64,000 nt of DNA from Roseovarius sp. MMSF_3359 (GCF_030733385.1 NZ_JASHJC010000005.1:124001-188000), one strand, 5' to 3'; numbered from the stretch's first letter, positions 1-10,319 are shown. Translations and numbers: made by a program. The notes: generated by a model from the sequence alone, not told the origin.

Positions 1-1022
1 TTGTGGAAATCAAGGCCACCGGCCTGTGTCACACGGATGATTTCACCCTGTCCGGCGCCGATCCCGAAGGTGCGTTTCCCGCCATCCTCGGCCATGAAGG
101 TGCCGGTGTCGTGGTCGAGGTTGGCCCGGGTGTGACCTCGCTTGAGGTCGGCGATCACGTGATCCCGCTCTACACGCCCGAATGCCGGGAATGCAACTAC
201 TGCCTGAACCCCAAGACCAACCTGTGTCAGGCGATCCGCGAAACCCAGGGCAAGGGCGTCATGCCCGATGGCACCTCGCGTTTTTCGATGCTCGATGGGA
301 CGCCGATCTTGCACTACATGGGCTGCTCGACGTTTTCGAACCACACGGTTCTGCCCGAAATCGCGCTTGCCAAGGTGCGCAAGGACGCACCCTTCGACAA
401 GATCTGCTATATCGGCTGCGGTGTGACCACCGGCATCGGGGCGGTCATCAATACCGCCAAGGTCGAGATCGGCTCGCGCTGCATCGTCTTCGGCCTCGGT
501 GGCATCGGCCTCAACGTGATCCAGGGCCTGCGGATGGCCGGCGCGGATCAGATCGTCGGCGTCGATCTCAACCCCGGCAAGGTCGAAATGGCCACGAAAT
601 TCGGCATGACCGATTTCGTCAACTCAAGCGATGTTTCGGGTGATCTGGTCGCTCACCTCGTGGAGCTGACCGGCGGCGGCGCGGATTACACCTTTGACGC
701 CACCGGCAACGTTGGCGTCATGCGGACGGCGCTGGAGGCATCGCATAAGGGATGGGGCGAAAGCATCATCATCGGCGTGGCGCCCGCAGGTGCCGAAATC
801 TCGACCCGTCCGTTCCAGTTGGTCACCGGCCGAAGCTGGCGCGGCACGGCCTTTGGCGGGGCGCGCGGCCGAACGGATGTGCCGCAGATCGTCGATTGGT
901 ACATGGAGGGCAAGATCGAAATCGATCCGATGATCACCCACATCCTCAAGCTCGAAGAGATCAACAAGGGCTTTGACATGATGCATGCGGGCGAGAGCAT
1001 CCGCAGCGTGGTCGTCTACTGA
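1..1022 (+). CDS. adhC: S-(hydroxymethyl)glutathione dehydrogenase / class III alcohol dehydrogenase, 5' end outside window
   Basis: This enzyme oxidises the formaldehyde-glutathione adduct with NAD in the cytoplasm, the main formaldehyde detoxification step. The visible 339 residues begin inside the catalytic domain: a zinc-ligand Cys in GLCHTDD, GHE for the second ligand, the four-cysteine structural zinc loop (C-x2-C-x2-C-x7-C, roughly residues 61-75), and the NAD-binding GLGGIG. The family is about 370-375 residues, so about 35 N-terminal residues lie before base 1. The GTG at base 3 is an internal valine, not a start. It is followed by the glutathione-linked gene yghU. Family assignment is firm. 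Confidence 0.95.
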   Translation, partial: VEIKATGLCHTDDFTLSGADPEGAFPAILGHEGAGVVVEVGPGVTSLEVGDHVIPLYTPECRECNYCLNPKTNLCQAIRETQGKGVMPDGTSRFSMLDGTPILHYMGCSTFSNHTVLPEIALAKVRKDAPFDKICYIGCGVTTGIGAVINTAKVEIGSRCIVFGLGGIGLNVIQGLRMAGADQIVGVDLNPGKVEMATKFGMTDFVNSSDVSGDLVAHLVELTGGGADYTFDATGNVGVMRTALEASHKGWGESIIIGVAPAGAEISTRPFQLVTGRSWRGTAFGGARGRTDVPQIVDWYMEGKIEIDPMITHILKLEEINKGFDMMHAGESIRSVVVY

Positions 1023-1049
1023 CAGACCTCCGCCAATACGCACCGAATA

Positions 1050-1079
1050 CAGGGCCGCACAGGGAATTGTGCGGCCCTG
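1050..1079 (+). terminator. 12-bp perfect hairpin after adhC
   Basis: Bases 1050-1061 (CAGGGCCGCACA) pair perfectly with 1068-1079, leaving a 6-base loop, 28 bases after the adhC stop. No T-run follows, so it may act as a rho-assisted terminator or an mRNA-stabilising hairpin. Confidence 0.45.
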
Positions 1080-1144
1080 CACGTTGATGGCCCCGGAAAA
1101 TTGCTTAGCTTTGTTCTCAACGATCAAGGCGAAGGAACGCGACA

Positions 1145-2014
1145 ATGAGTGATGATACCTACACACCGCCCGAAGTCTGGAAATGGGATGCCGAGAACGG
1201 TGGCGAGTTTGCCAGCATCAACCGCCCGATCTCCGGTGCGACCCATGACAAGGAACTGCCCATCGGCAAACACCCGTTCCAGCTTTATTCGCTGGCCACG
1301 CCCAACGGCGTGAAGGTCACCGTGATGTTCGAGGAGCTTCTGGCCGCCGGTCACGACGCGGAATACGACGCTTGGATCATCCGCATCAACGACGGCGATC
1401 AATTCGGCAGCGGCTTTGTCGATATCAACCCCAACTCGAAAATCCCCGCCCTGATGGACCGCAGCGGGCCGGAGCCATTGCGGGTCTTCGAATCCGGGTC
1501 GATCCTTCTGCACTTGGCCGAGAAGTTCGGGGCTTTCCTGCCCGCATCGGGCCCGGAACGCACCGCCGTGATGAACTGGCTTTTCTGGCAGATGGGCAGC
1601 GCGCCTTACCTTGGCGGCGGCTTCGGCCATTTCTACGCCTACGCCCCGGAGAAATGGCAATACCCGATCGACCGTTTCACGATGGAAGTCAAACGCCAGC
1701 TTGATGTTCTCGACAAGCAGCTGGCCGATAATGCCTTCGTGGCAGGCAAGGAATACAGCATCGCGGATATGGCGATCTGGCCCTGGTACGGCAATCTGGC
1801 GCTTGGCCGGCAATACAATGCGGGCACCTTCCTCGACGTCAAAAGCTATACCAATGTCGTGGCCTGGGCCGAGAAGCTGCTGGAGCGTCCGGCGGTGCAA
1901 CGGGGCCGCATGGTCAACCGGGCCATTGGCGCGCTGGAAGAGCAACTGCACGAGCGCCACGATGCCAGCGACTTCGAGACCAAGACGCAGGACAAGATCG
2001 GGGATGCAGCCTGA
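1145..2014 (+). CDS. yghU: Glutathione-dependent disulfide-bond oxidoreductase, YghU family
   Basis: A 289-residue glutathione S-transferase superfamily protein of the YghU/Ure2p-like (Nu-class) group, which in E. coli has disulfide reductase activity with glutathione. The N-terminus (INRPISGATHDKELPIGKHP), the thioredoxin-like half with NPNSKIPALMD (cis-Pro region), ESGSILLHLAEK, and the helical C-terminal half with SIADMAIWPW all match this family. Length equals the usual 285-290. The ATG follows a good GAAGGA Shine-Dalgarno sequence. It lies 122 bases after adhC, fitting a glutathione-related role. Confidence 0.9.
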   Translation: MSDDTYTPPEVWKWDAENGGEFASINRPISGATHDKELPIGKHPFQLYSLATPNGVKVTVMFEELLAAGHDAEYDAWIIRINDGDQFGSGFVDINPNSKIPALMDRSGPEPLRVFESGSILLHLAEKFGAFLPASGPERTAVMNWLFWQMGSAPYLGGGFGHFYAYAPEKWQYPIDRFTMEVKRQLDVLDKQLADNAFVAGKEYSIADMAIWPWYGNLALGRQYNAGTFLDVKSYTNVVAWAEKLLERPAVQRGRMVNRAIGALEEQLHERHDASDFETKTQDKIGDAA

Positions 2015-2085
2015 TCCCCGGGGCATCAATTCCGGGTTTTACAATCTGACACAAGCAGGCATGGTGGCCGCAAAAAGGAGCCTCC

Positions 2086-2802
2086 ATGCCCGCTGAAACC
2101 GCTTTGCTTGCTGTCCTCATCGACGCCGACAATGTGCCGGCCAAGTTTGCGTCCGCGATTATTGACGAGATTACCGCCCACGGTGAAGCCGGCCTCCGGC
2201 GTGTCTACGGCGACTGGTCGAATCCACATCTGAGCGGTTGGACCGAAGCGGCACGCAACCTCGGGCTTGTACCACATCACCAAGCCGCCAATACTAAGGG
2301 CAAGAACGCCTCGGATATCGGACTGGTGATCGACGCAATGGATATCCTGCACGCCGGGCATTTCGACGGTTTCGTGCTGGTCTCGAGCGACAGCGACTTC
2401 ACCCGTCTGGCCAGCCGCATCCGCGAACAGGGTTTGACGGTGATCGGCATAGGGGAAGAGAAAACACCGGAGTCCTTTCAACAAGCCTGCAACCGCTTCG
2501 TGACAATCGAGAATATCGCCACAAGCGTACAGCCAGCGCCGAACGGCAAGCCATCAACAACCATGACTAAACCAGCAGCACAACAGGCGCGCCAGCTACT
2601 CATCAATGCAATGACAAAAATTGATCCGGAAGGTGAATGGTATCATCTTGGTCAACTTGGTCAGCAACTACAAAAGGATCGTCCTCAGTTCGACACCAGA
2701 ACCTATGGATGCGGCAAGCTAAGCACACTTATCGAAAGGCTTGATGGATTTGAAATCAAGTTCGTTGCTGGCAGTCAACCGCAGGTGCGCCGAGCACCAT
2801 GA
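2086..2802 (+). CDS. NYN-domain (LabA/DUF88-type) protein with C-terminal OST-HTH/LOTUS domain
   Basis: A 238-residue protein. Residues about 8-145 form a NYN (PIN-like) nuclease domain: LLAVLIDADN with the first acidic residue, KGKNASDIGLVIDAMD with the central Asp, and VLVSSDSDFTRLASRIRE with the final acidic cluster. These are the metal-binding positions of PIN/NYN RNases. Residues about 165-230 (QLLINAM...DRPQFDTRTYGCGKLSTLIERL) match an OST-HTH/LOTUS RNA-binding domain. NYN-LOTUS proteins are thought to act in RNA processing or decay; the RNA target is unknown. The start has a strong AAGGAG site. Confidence 0.88.
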   Translation: MPAETALLAVLIDADNVPAKFASAIIDEITAHGEAGLRRVYGDWSNPHLSGWTEAARNLGLVPHHQAANTKGKNASDIGLVIDAMDILHAGHFDGFVLVSSDSDFTRLASRIREQGLTVIGIGEEKTPESFQQACNRFVTIENIATSVQPAPNGKPSTTMTKPAAQQARQLLINAMTKIDPEGEWYHLGQLGQQLQKDRPQFDTRTYGCGKLSTLIERLDGFEIKFVAGSQPQVRRAP

Positions 2803-2811
2803 ACTACGGAT

Positions 2812-3219
2812 TCAGGCCTCTACCTGATGCACCTCGATCACATTGCCGTCAGGGTCGTAGAAGAAGATCTGGTGCCAGCCCGCAACCGCTGCGTTGCCCC
2901 AATCGGAATAAGGAATGCCCTGCGCCTCAAGATGCGCCTTGAACGCGGGCAGGTCATCGGTGCGATAGGCGATATGGCCATGTGAGACCGGGTTGACGAT
3001 CTGCCCCGTTGCGAACCCGGCCTGAACGTCCTTTTGTGCCAGATGCACCTGGATATCGCCATCGGACACAAACGCCACGTCCCCGGCATATCCCTGTTTC
3101 TTCTCCAATGTCGGCAGGTCGCGCGTGGGTGGCACAAGACCCATCACATCGCGATAGAACGCATCCATGCGCGCCACGTTGTCGGTGCTCAGGTTGAGGT
3201 GGTGGAGTTTCAGTTTCAT
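2812..3219 (-). CDS. VOC (glyoxalase/bleomycin-resistance fold) family protein
   Basis: A 135-residue single-unit vicinal oxygen chelate protein: LHHLNLSTDNVARMDAFYRD at the N-terminus, HGHIAYRTDDLPAFKAHLEA in the second module, and FFYDPDGNVIEVHQ at the end. The His/His/Glu pattern fits a metal site. The frame stays open further upstream, but homology begins at the ATG at 3219 and the extra 51 codons look non-coding. It converges on the NYN gene with a 9-base gap and diverges from the symporter. Substrate unknown. Confidence 0.85.
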   Translation of the reverse strand: MKLKLHHLNLSTDNVARMDAFYRDVMGLVPPTRDLPTLEKKQGYAGDVAFVSDGDIQVHLAQKDVQAGFATGQIVNPVSHGHIAYRTDDLPAFKAHLEAQGIPYSDWGNAAVAGWHQIFFYDPDGNVIEVHQVEA

Positions 3220-3390
3220 TTTTCGGCCCCGGTCGATCTGCCCTACCACGCCACCCTCGGGCAAGACGTTCGCTCCTGTCAATCCGCCCGGCTCAGACGA
3301 AAGGGGCTGATGAAAAACAACCTTAAGGCGTTTACACTCAGTTCCATTGCTGCAACCATTTCGAAATAACAAAAACGAGAGGACGCGCGC

Positions 3391-4824
3391 ATGGAACCCA
3401 TTGAAAGTTTTTTCGGCCTGGTCGGTGATCTGACCTGGGGATGGTCACTCATCCCGCTTCTGGTGATTTTCGGCATTTTCATCACGGCTCTGACCGGCTT
3501 TGTGCAGTTCCGGTTTTTCAAGCGGATGTTCCGCGTCTTGTCATCCAAGAACCAGTCCGGCGACCCGAACGCGATCTCCGCGCGGCAGGCATTGCTGGTC
3601 TCAGTGGGCGGGCGCGTCGGTGGCGGTAATATCGCGGGTGTCGCGGTGGCGATCACGCTGGGTGGTCCCGGTGCCGTCTTCTGGATGTGGGCGATTGCGC
3701 TTGTCGGCATGGCAACGAGCCTTGTCGAATGCTCGCTGGCGCAGCTTTACAAGGAACGCCAGCCTGACGGGACATTCCGTGGCGGTCCGGCCCGGTCGAT
3801 CATCCACGGTCTCGGGCATGAATTCAAATGGCTGGCCGTGATCTATGCGGTCTGCCTGATTGCCGCCTTCGGCCTGGGCTTCAACGCCTTCCAGGGCAAC
3901 ACCGTCGCGGGCGCGATGGAAGACAGCATGGGCATCAACCGCACGGTGACCGGCGCCGTTCTGGCGGTGATCGCGGGCTTCATCGTCTTTGGCGGCATCC
4001 ACCGGATCGCCAAGGCCGCAGATGTGGTCGTGCCGGTCATGGCCATGGGTTACATCCTGATGGCGCTGGTCATCATCGTGATGAACGCGGGCGCCTTGCC
4101 TGGCGTTCTGAGTTCGATTTTCGCGAACGCGTTCGGTTTCGAGGAAGCTGTGGGTGGCGGCATGGGAGCTGCCATCGCGCAAGGCCTGCGCCGCGGATTG
4201 TTCTCCAACGAAGCGGGCCTCGGGTCGGCCCCCAACGTGGCCGCCACGGCGGATGTGCGTCACCCGATCAGCCAGGGCATCACGCAGTCGTTTTCGGTCT
4301 TCATCGACACGATCTTCATCTGCAGCTGCACCGCTTTCGTGATCTTGCTGGGCGATGTTTATGTGCCAGGCGCCGAAGGGATCGACGGGATTGCACTGAC
4401 CCAGCAGTCGCTCGTTTCCCACCTGGGCGAGTGGGCGCAGTATTTCCTGTCGCTGATGATCCTGCTCTTTGCCTTCAGCTCGATCATCTACAACTACTAT
4501 CTCGGGGAAAATGCCCTGACCGTGATCACCAAAAGCGGCGCGGCGCTGAACGTGCTCAGGGTTGTCATCATCGGCATCGTTTTCCTTGGCGCAACCGCCC
4601 CCGGGGCGACGTCGGTCTTCTTCTTCTCGGATCCGATGATGGGCATATTGGCGGTGGTCAACCTCGTGGTCATCATGATGCTCTTGCCCACCTGCCTGCG
4701 CATCCTCAAGGATTTCCGTGCGCAGCTCAAATCGGGTATCGCACGGCCTGTCCTGAACCCGGATGATTATCCCGACCTTGAACTCGACCGCACCGCATGG
4801 ACCGGCAAGGCCCCTGCAGAATAG
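3391..4824 (+). CDS. Sodium:alanine/glycine symporter, AGCS family
   Basis: A 477-residue inner-membrane transporter with about ten or eleven hydrophobic segments that imports alanine or glycine with Na+. The AGCS signature is clear in GGGNIAGVAVAITLGGPGAV (residues about 75-95), as is FSNEAGLGSAPNVAATADV further on. Length is within the family range. It is a single transcription unit, divergent from the VOC gene. I looked for a glycine riboswitch in 3220-3390 and could not recognise one. Confidence 0.92.
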   Translation: MEPIESFFGLVGDLTWGWSLIPLLVIFGIFITALTGFVQFRFFKRMFRVLSSKNQSGDPNAISARQALLVSVGGRVGGGNIAGVAVAITLGGPGAVFWMWAIALVGMATSLVECSLAQLYKERQPDGTFRGGPARSIIHGLGHEFKWLAVIYAVCLIAAFGLGFNAFQGNTVAGAMEDSMGINRTVTGAVLAVIAGFIVFGGIHRIAKAADVVVPVMAMGYILMALVIIVMNAGALPGVLSSIFANAFGFEEAVGGGMGAAIAQGLRRGLFSNEAGLGSAPNVAATADVRHPISQGITQSFSVFIDTIFICSCTAFVILLGDVYVPGAEGIDGIALTQQSLVSHLGEWAQYFLSLMILLFAFSSIIYNYYLGENALTVITKSGAALNVLRVVIIGIVFLGATAPGATSVFFFSDPMMGILAVVNLVVIMMLLPTCLRILKDFRAQLKSGIARPVLNPDDYPDLELDRTAWTGKAPAE

Positions 4825-4844
4825 ACGCGACCAGCAAAAAGCAA

Positions 4845-4873
4845 CACGGGCGCTGACCACCCCGGCGCCCGTG
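4845..4873 (+). terminator. Hairpin after the AGCS symporter
   Basis: CACGGGCGC (4845-4853) pairs with GCGCCCGTG (4865-4873) across an 11-base loop, 20 bases after the stop. There is no T-run, so the assignment as terminator is tentative. Confidence 0.4.
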
Positions 4874-4971
4874 CCGACCAACACCCTTGCCGGGGTTCAG
4901 GGGCTCTCGCAAAATGACACGCAAGGCCCGATGACGAGCGTCGCGGCAGAGAAATGTGACGAGTTGCACAT

Positions 4972-6108
4972 ATGATCGAAAGCGTCACCGACAGGCTGCA
5001 AGCCCGTTTTGCCCATCGCCTGCTGGAACAGGCCAAACGCGAAATTGGACACCCTCGCCCAAGATTGACCGGTCGCCTGATGATCGCCTTTATCTTGTCG
5101 ATCCTGGTGCTTCTTACCCCCTTTCTCCTGATTATCGGGGGCGGAGCGCTGATCTGGATCACCTGGGCAAACCTCTTTTCGATCATCATTGGGCTGATCC
5201 TGATCGGCTTCGGTTATGTCTTGTTGCCACCACGAAATCGCAACACGCAAAAGACCTATCGTCGTGCGGATTTGCCGGCCCTTTTCGCGCTGCTTGATGA
5301 CATCGCGGCCCGCCTCGGGACAACGGCACCCGACGGGGTGCATTTCGACAATGAATTCAACGCCTATATGGGGCAGTTCACCGCACCATCCGGGCGCAGG
5401 CAGGAATGGATCTTGGGGATCGGCCTGATCCTGTGGGAAGCGTCCTCGCCTGCCGAACGCATCGCGCATCTGGCGCATGAACTGGCCCATAAGGTCAATG
5501 AGGATCCGATGCGACACGGCGTGTTCTTTCGCGCCAATTGGGTGCTGAACAACTGGTACGACACGTTCGAGATGAACCTCGACAACGATATGGATGGCGG
5601 TTTCACCCAGATCATCGGATTGGCAGTCGTCGGCGGCTACATCAAACTGCTGTCCCGCTACTGGTTCTTTGAATCGCAACGTGCAGAGTATCGCGCCGAT
5701 GCCTTCGCCTCGCGGGTGTCGGGGAACGCGGCAAACATCACGTCACTGGAAATGCTCACGCGGCATGACCTGGCGCGAAGGGCGATTGTCGATCTCTATC
5801 CCTACACCAAAGATCAAAGTGGCCGGATATTCGATCACATTGGTGCGGCAGTATCAGATGCCAGCCTGGAGACAGTGGATCGTTTTCTGGCCGAAGCTGC
5901 TCAGGAAAAGCGGTGCGTTGACGCCAGTCATCCCCCGACAGTGATGCGGATCGAATTCCTGCGGTCGCTTCCGGCGGAGGTCGATCAAGATGCAATCAAT
6001 ATGGCGGATATCGACTTCGGCCCCATTGATGCCGAGATCCGGCCGATCAAGGATGCCCTGGGCAAGGAGTTCATGCAGGACCTCTACGACAGTGAGGTGA
6101 ACAGATAG
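4972..6108 (+). CDS. M48-family membrane metallopeptidase
   Basis: A 378-residue protein with two adjacent hydrophobic segments (about residues 35-58 and 64-85) followed by a cytoplasmic zinc protease domain. The HELAH pentapeptide (in AHELAHKVNEDP, about residue 168) supplies the two His ligands and the catalytic Glu. QRAEYRADAFASR (about residue 238) supplies the third ligand, Glu. The C-terminal DASHPPTVMRIEFLRSL is the usual M48 tail. Relatives (HtpX/Ste24-like) act in membrane-protein quality control; its own substrate is unknown. It converges on dapA. Confidence 0.88.
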   Translation: MIESVTDRLQARFAHRLLEQAKREIGHPRPRLTGRLMIAFILSILVLLTPFLLIIGGGALIWITWANLFSIIIGLILIGFGYVLLPPRNRNTQKTYRRADLPALFALLDDIAARLGTTAPDGVHFDNEFNAYMGQFTAPSGRRQEWILGIGLILWEASSPAERIAHLAHELAHKVNEDPMRHGVFFRANWVLNNWYDTFEMNLDNDMDGGFTQIIGLAVVGGYIKLLSRYWFFESQRAEYRADAFASRVSGNAANITSLEMLTRHDLARRAIVDLYPYTKDQSGRIFDHIGAAVSDASLETVDRFLAEAAQEKRCVDASHPPTVMRIEFLRSLPAEVDQDAINMADIDFGPIDAEIRPIKDALGKEFMQDLYDSEVNR

Positions 6109-6110
6109 GC

Positions 6111-6133
6111 GCGGGCGATACGGAACCGCCCGC
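6111..6133. terminator. Hairpin between convergent M48 gene and dapA
   Basis: GCGGGC (6111-6116) pairs with GCCCGC (6128-6133) in the 33-base gap between two converging genes. There is no T-run on either side; possible shared terminator. Confidence 0.35.
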
Positions 6134-6141
6134 CCATCGCA

Positions 6142-7017
6142 TCAGTTCATCAACCCGGCGTGGCGCATCCCGTCGTCGATGAGCGCCTTGGTACCATCGG
6201 TCAACCCGGTCAAAGGCGAACGCACCTCGTCCGTGCAGAGCCCAAGCTGCGACATGGCGTATTTCGCGCCCACGAGGCCCGGCTCGGTAAAGATCGCCTT
6301 GTGCAGCGGCATCAGACGGTCCTGCATCTCAAGTGCCGTCCCGTAGTCACCGGCCAGCGTCGCCTCCTGCATCTGCGACAGCATCTTGGGCGCGACATTC
6401 GCCGTGACCGAGATACAGCCGACGCCACCTTGCGCATTGAAGCCATGCGCGGTGGCGTCCTCGCCCGAAAGCTGGATGAAATCGGCACCACAGGTCATCC
6501 GTTGGAACGACACCCGCGCCAGGTCACCGGTCGCGTCCTTGACCCCGATGATCCGCGGCAGCTTGGCCAACTCGCCCATTGTTTCCGGTGACATATCCAC
6601 GACCGACCGGCCGGGAATATTGTAGATGATGATCGGCAGCTCACAGCAATCATGCAGCGCCGTGAAATGCGCGATCAGCCCGGCCTGGGTCGGTTTGTTG
6701 TAGTAAGGCGTCACCACAAGCGCGGCGGATGCGCCCACGCGTTCGGCATGTTGCATGAAACGTGCTGATTCGACGGTGTTGTTGCTCCCGGCACCCGCGA
6801 TCACGGGGATTCGCCCGGCGGCGGCTTTGACCACCTCTTCAACAACTGTTTCATGTTCGTCATGGCTCAGCGTCGGGCTTTCACCGGTTGTGCCAACCGG
6901 CACCAAACCGTGCGATCCTTCGGAAATATGCCATTCTACAAGGTGTTTGAGCGTATCAATGTCCAGCTCGCCATTCTTGAACGGCGTCACCAGTGCAGGA
7001 AAAGATCCCTTAAACAT
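6142..7017 (-). CDS. dapA: 4-hydroxy-tetrahydrodipicolinate synthase
   Basis: A 291-residue class I aldolase that condenses pyruvate with aspartate semialdehyde, the first committed step to diaminopimelate and lysine. Visible landmarks: [31 protein letters not shown] (catalytic Tyr) and GVKDATGD (Schiff-base Lys, about residue 161). Length is standard. The ATG at 7017 has a strong GGAAGGAG site. The frame is open far upstream but that stretch is not homologous. It diverges from slt. Confidence 0.95.
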   Translation of the reverse strand: MFKGSFPALVTPFKNGELDIDTLKHLVEWHISEGSHGLVPVGTTGESPTLSHDEHETVVEEVVKAAAGRIPVIAGAGSNNTVESARFMQHAERVGASAALVVTPYYNKPTQAGLIAHFTALHDCCELPIIIYNIPGRSVVDMSPETMGELAKLPRIIGVKDATGDLARVSFQRMTCGADFIQLSGEDATAHGFNAQGGVGCISVTANVAPKMLSQMQEATLAGDYGTALEMQDRLMPLHKAIFTEPGLVGAKYAMSQLGLCTDEVRSPLTGLTDGTKALIDDGMRHAGLMN

Positions 7018-7172
7018 GCCACGCTCCTTCCACATTTGTGTTCTAACCCTAATGGGCGGTTCATAAACGCGCGCTACATTAGCGGGATGCCGCCCGGGTG
7101 CCAAGTTTGTGCATGGACGGGTCCGGAGCGCGTGCTTAGGTTGGCGCTGTCTATCCTTCGCTGGGCGAGGAA

Positions 7173-9173
7173 ATGCAAGAGATGTCGCGTTTGGTGACAA
7201 AAATAATGGCTCTGATCTGCCTGTCCCTACCGGGTTGGGCGGCAGAGCCTGTGCCAAGCGATCTGTCGCAAATGCCGCCACGCCCGCTCGAAAGTGCGTT
7301 TCATGCGATGAAGGCAGACCGGTGGGACGTAGCCGCGGAACTCGCCGCACGTGACGGACCGGCGGCGGCGGATCTGATCGAATGGTATCGTTTGCGCTCG
7401 GGGCGCGGCAGCGCCGAGGCGATCCAGGCCTTCCTCGACCGCAATCCCGACTGGCCGGGCCTCGACTATCTGCGCCGCCGCAACGAGGTGCGGATGATCG
7501 TGGCCGACAATGACGCCATCCTGAAATTCTATACCGACGCACCGCCGCAGACCGGCATTGGCGCGCTCACCTATGCCAGCGCACTGATGGCAGCGGGCGA
7601 GCAGGGCGAGGCGGAGGCCACGATCGTGGTGGCCTGGCGCACGATGGACCTGACGACCGACGAACATGACGCCTTCATGGCCGCCTATGCCAATATCCTC
7701 AAACCGCACCACGCGGCGCGGATGCACATGGCCAGGTGGCGTGGGTTGAAAGACGTCAAGCTGATGAAGCCGCTCGTCTCTGCCGAATTGCGCAAACGGA
7801 TCGAAGCGCGGCAAACCATCGAGAAGGGCCGCAAGGCGCTCGAAAAGTGGATTTCGGATTTACCCGCGCCCATCCGCCGTGACGCGCATGTGGCCTATGC
7901 CGAGTTCAACCACCTGATGAGCAAGCGCAAAACCGACCGCGCGATCAAACTGATGCTGCGCCAAAGCCGGATCGAAGATGGCCTCGGCAGCCCGCATCAC
8001 TGGTCCAACAACCGCCGCTCCCTGGCGCGGGCGCAAATGCGGGCGGGAAATCATCAGCTTGCCTATGATCTGGCCTCGGTTCACCAACTGACCGAAGGGG
8101 CGCGATATGCCGATCTTGAATGGCTCTCGGGCTATCTCGCGCTGCGTTTCTTGGATGAACCGGCATTGGCGCTGGACCATTTTCAACGGTTGCGGGCCGC
8201 GGTTGTCACACCGATTTCGCTCGGCCGCGCGGGATATTGGATCGGCCGCGCACAGGAGGCCTTGGGCGATACCGAAGCCGCGCAGATCGCCTATGCCGAA
8301 GGGGCGCAGCATTCCACCAGCTTTTACGGGCTTCTCGCCGCGGAACGTGCCGGTATGCCGCTCGATCCGATGTTGGACGGCAATGAACATTTTGCCCCCT
8401 GGCGGGAGGCGGAGTTCGTCCAATCGCGGGTCTATCAGGCCGCCGTTCTTGCCCTGGCCACGGGTCGAGTAACTTTGGCCGAGCAGTTTTTCGTGCACCT
8501 GTCGAAGAACCTTGAGCGCGAAGAGTTGGGTCAACTGGCCCATGCGCTGGCCGAGATGGAGCAGCCGCATCTGCAGGTGATGGTGGGCAAAGCCGCCGCC
8601 CGGCGCGCGATCGTTCTGCCCGCCGCCTATTATGCCCTGCACCCTATGGCCGAGGTTGACATGCCTGTACCCGCGGAACTGGCCCTGACGATTGCCCGGC
8701 GCGAAAGCGAGTTTGACCTTGGCGTCGTCAGCGGCGCCGGAGCGCAGGGCTTGATGCAGCTGATGCCCGGCACCGCCAAGGAGGTCGCAGGCGATCTTGG
8801 CCTCGCCCACAGCCGCGCCCGCGTTTTGCAGGACTGGCGCTACAATGTCGCCCTTGGGTCCACCTATCTGGCGCAGCTGGCAGATTGGCTTGACGGTAAT
8901 CTGGTCCTGATGTCGGTAGGATATAACGCCGGGCCTGGCCGCGCCCGCCAATGGATCGAAGCCATGGGTGATCCGCGCATGGCAGACGTCGATATTATCG
9001 ACTGGATCGAACATATCCCTTTCCGGGAAACCCGGAACTACGTGATGCGCGTGACCGAGAGCATGCCCGTCTACCGCGCCCGCCTGGGCCGCGACCCCCT
9101 GCCCGTACCCTTCAGCGAGGAGCTAAAAGGCAGGACGGTCACGCCAGACTTGCGCACGATTGTCAGTGACTGA
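7173..9173 (+). CDS. slt: Periplasmic lytic murein transglycosylase (Slt type)
   Basis: A 666-residue secreted protein. After a signal-like hydrophobic start (cleavage probably near GWAAEPV) come several hundred residues of alpha-helical repeats with Slt70-like sequence. A C-terminal SLT domain (about residues 500-630) has the catalytic Glu in ARRESEFD and the motifs [30 protein letters not shown] and [11 protein letters not shown]. It cleaves peptidoglycan glycans to 1,6-anhydro-muropeptides. It diverges from dapA, an arrangement common in Rhodobacterales, which links cell-wall turnover to diaminopimelate supply only by position. Confidence 0.92.
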   Translation: MQEMSRLVTKIMALICLSLPGWAAEPVPSDLSQMPPRPLESAFHAMKADRWDVAAELAARDGPAAADLIEWYRLRSGRGSAEAIQAFLDRNPDWPGLDYLRRRNEVRMIVADNDAILKFYTDAPPQTGIGALTYASALMAAGEQGEAEATIVVAWRTMDLTTDEHDAFMAAYANILKPHHAARMHMARWRGLKDVKLMKPLVSAELRKRIEARQTIEKGRKALEKWISDLPAPIRRDAHVAYAEFNHLMSKRKTDRAIKLMLRQSRIEDGLGSPHHWSNNRRSLARAQMRAGNHQLAYDLASVHQLTEGARYADLEWLSGYLALRFLDEPALALDHFQRLRAAVVTPISLGRAGYWIGRAQEALGDTEAAQIAYAEGAQHSTSFYGLLAAERAGMPLDPMLDGNEHFAPWREAEFVQSRVYQAAVLALATGRVTLAEQFFVHLSKNLEREELGQLAHALAEMEQPHLQVMVGKAAARRAIVLPAAYYALHPMAEVDMPVPAELALTIARRESEFDLGVVSGAGAQGLMQLMPGTAKEVAGDLGLAHSRARVLQDWRYNVALGSTYLAQLADWLDGNLVLMSVGYNAGPGRARQWIEAMGDPRMADVDIIDWIEHIPFRETRNYVMRVTESMPVYRARLGRDPLPVPFSEELKGRTVTPDLRTIVSD

Positions 9174-9320
9174 ACGGCTGCTCAGAGCCCGGAGCAGACA
9201 TCTCCACCCTGTATCCAAAGTCGCGTGATTGCCAGACCGCGGATGGCGATCAACCGTCGTCAAACGCGCTTTATCTTTGCCAAATCCGAAAAACCAAAAT
9301 TCAGAGCGTAGCCTCACCAG

Positions 9321-9350
9321 ATCGCCAGCCCTTGCGGGCGGTCTGGCGAT
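9321..9350. repeat. Nested hairpin in the slt/DMT convergent gap
   Basis: ATCGCCAG (9321-9328) pairs with CTGGCGAT (9343-9350), and an inner CCC/GGG pair extends the stem. It lies in the 273-base gap between converging genes, which otherwise shows nothing recognisable. It could be a bidirectional terminator or a REP-like palindrome. Confidence 0.4.
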
Positions 9351-9446
9351 TGCGCGGCGGCCTGCGGCCTTGATTCCGCGCGGGAGGTGAAAATCGAACG
9401 GCAGCTTCGCCCACATGCGCCCTGCCCAGATCACCCCGAAACGTCA

Positions 9447-10319
9447 TCAACGCCTGGTCAGCTTGCGTTCCCGCCAAAGGGTAAACAGGCCGGCTGTGAC
9501 GATGAGGGCGGTGCCCAGCGCAACGTTCAGGCGGATTGTCTCGCCAAAGATCGTGATCCCAATGACGCTCACGAAGGCCAGTTGCAGATAGGCAAAGGGC
9601 TGGACTGAGCTGGCCTCGGCCACCTCGTAGCATTTGATCAGGGTGAAATGGCCCAGGACCCCGGTCACGCAGAGCGCCGCCATCCACCCCCAATCGGGGC
9701 CGGTCATCGGCTCCCAGAACCAGATGCCGACCGCCGTCATGGCAACCGACGCGACAGTGCCGGTCCAGAAAAAGCTGGTCTGCGCATCATCCTGGCGCGC
9801 GACATAGCGGGTGAGCAATCCGTAGAGCGCGAACATAAGGGCGGCGGTCAGGGGCACGATGGCCTGCGGTTTGAAGACGCCGAACCCGGGCTCTAGGATG
9901 ATGATGACGCCGACAAACCCCACGCCGATCGCAGCCCAGCGCCGCCAGCCCACATGTTCGCCCAGAACCGGGCCGGAAAGCGCGGCGATCAACAGTGGAT
10001 AGCAGGCGAAAACCGCGTGGCTTTCGACCAACCCCAGAAGCGTGAAGGCCAGCACCATCACGCAGATCTCCGCCACCAGAAGGACCGAGCGGAATCCCTG
10101 CACCAAGGGCTGTTTCGTGGTTGCCGCAGCGCGAATACCCCCCGCCTTGCGCGCGGCAATCGTGATAACGAAAGCGGCAAAGAACCAATACCGGATCATG
10201 ACGACCATCAGCACGTTATATTCCGCTGCCAAGTGCCGCGAAATCCCGTCCTGCACCGCGAACACGAAGGTCGTCGCGACCATCATCAGGATACCAAGCC
10301 GTGCGTTCTGCTCTTTCAT
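9447..10319 (-). CDS. EamA/DMT-family transporter
   Basis: A 290-residue protein with ten hydrophobic segments arranged as two EamA repeats of five. The start (ARLGILMMVATTFVFAVQDGI) and the second-repeat QPFAYLQLAFVSVIGITIFGE are typical of the drug/metabolite transporter superfamily. Members export amino acids, nucleosides or small metabolites; the substrate cannot be read here. Its ATG overlaps the mnmD stop by four bases (ATGA, 10316-10319), so the two are co-transcribed. Confidence 0.88.
   Translation of the reverse strand: MKEQNARLGILMMVATTFVFAVQDGISRHLAAEYNVLMVVMIRYWFFAAFVITIAARKAGGIRAAATTKQPLVQGFRSVLLVAEICVMVLAFTLLGLVESHAVFACYPLLIAALSGPVLGEHVGWRRWAAIGVGFVGVIIILEPGFGVFKPQAIVPLTAALMFALYGLLTRYVARQDDAQTSFFWTGTVASVAMTAVGIWFWEPMTGPDWGWMAALCVTGVLGHFTLIKCYEVAEASSVQPFAYLQLAFVSVIGITIFGETIRLNVALGTALIVTAGLFTLWRERKLTRR

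Noticed and set aside
3220..3390. Glycine riboswitch before the AGCS symporter
   Set aside because: None of the conserved aptamer segments could be matched by eye.
3601..4884. A 427-codon open frame opposite the alanine symporter
   Set aside because: Composition is Arg/His/Asp-rich as expected for an antisense shadow; the symporter motifs are on the other strand.
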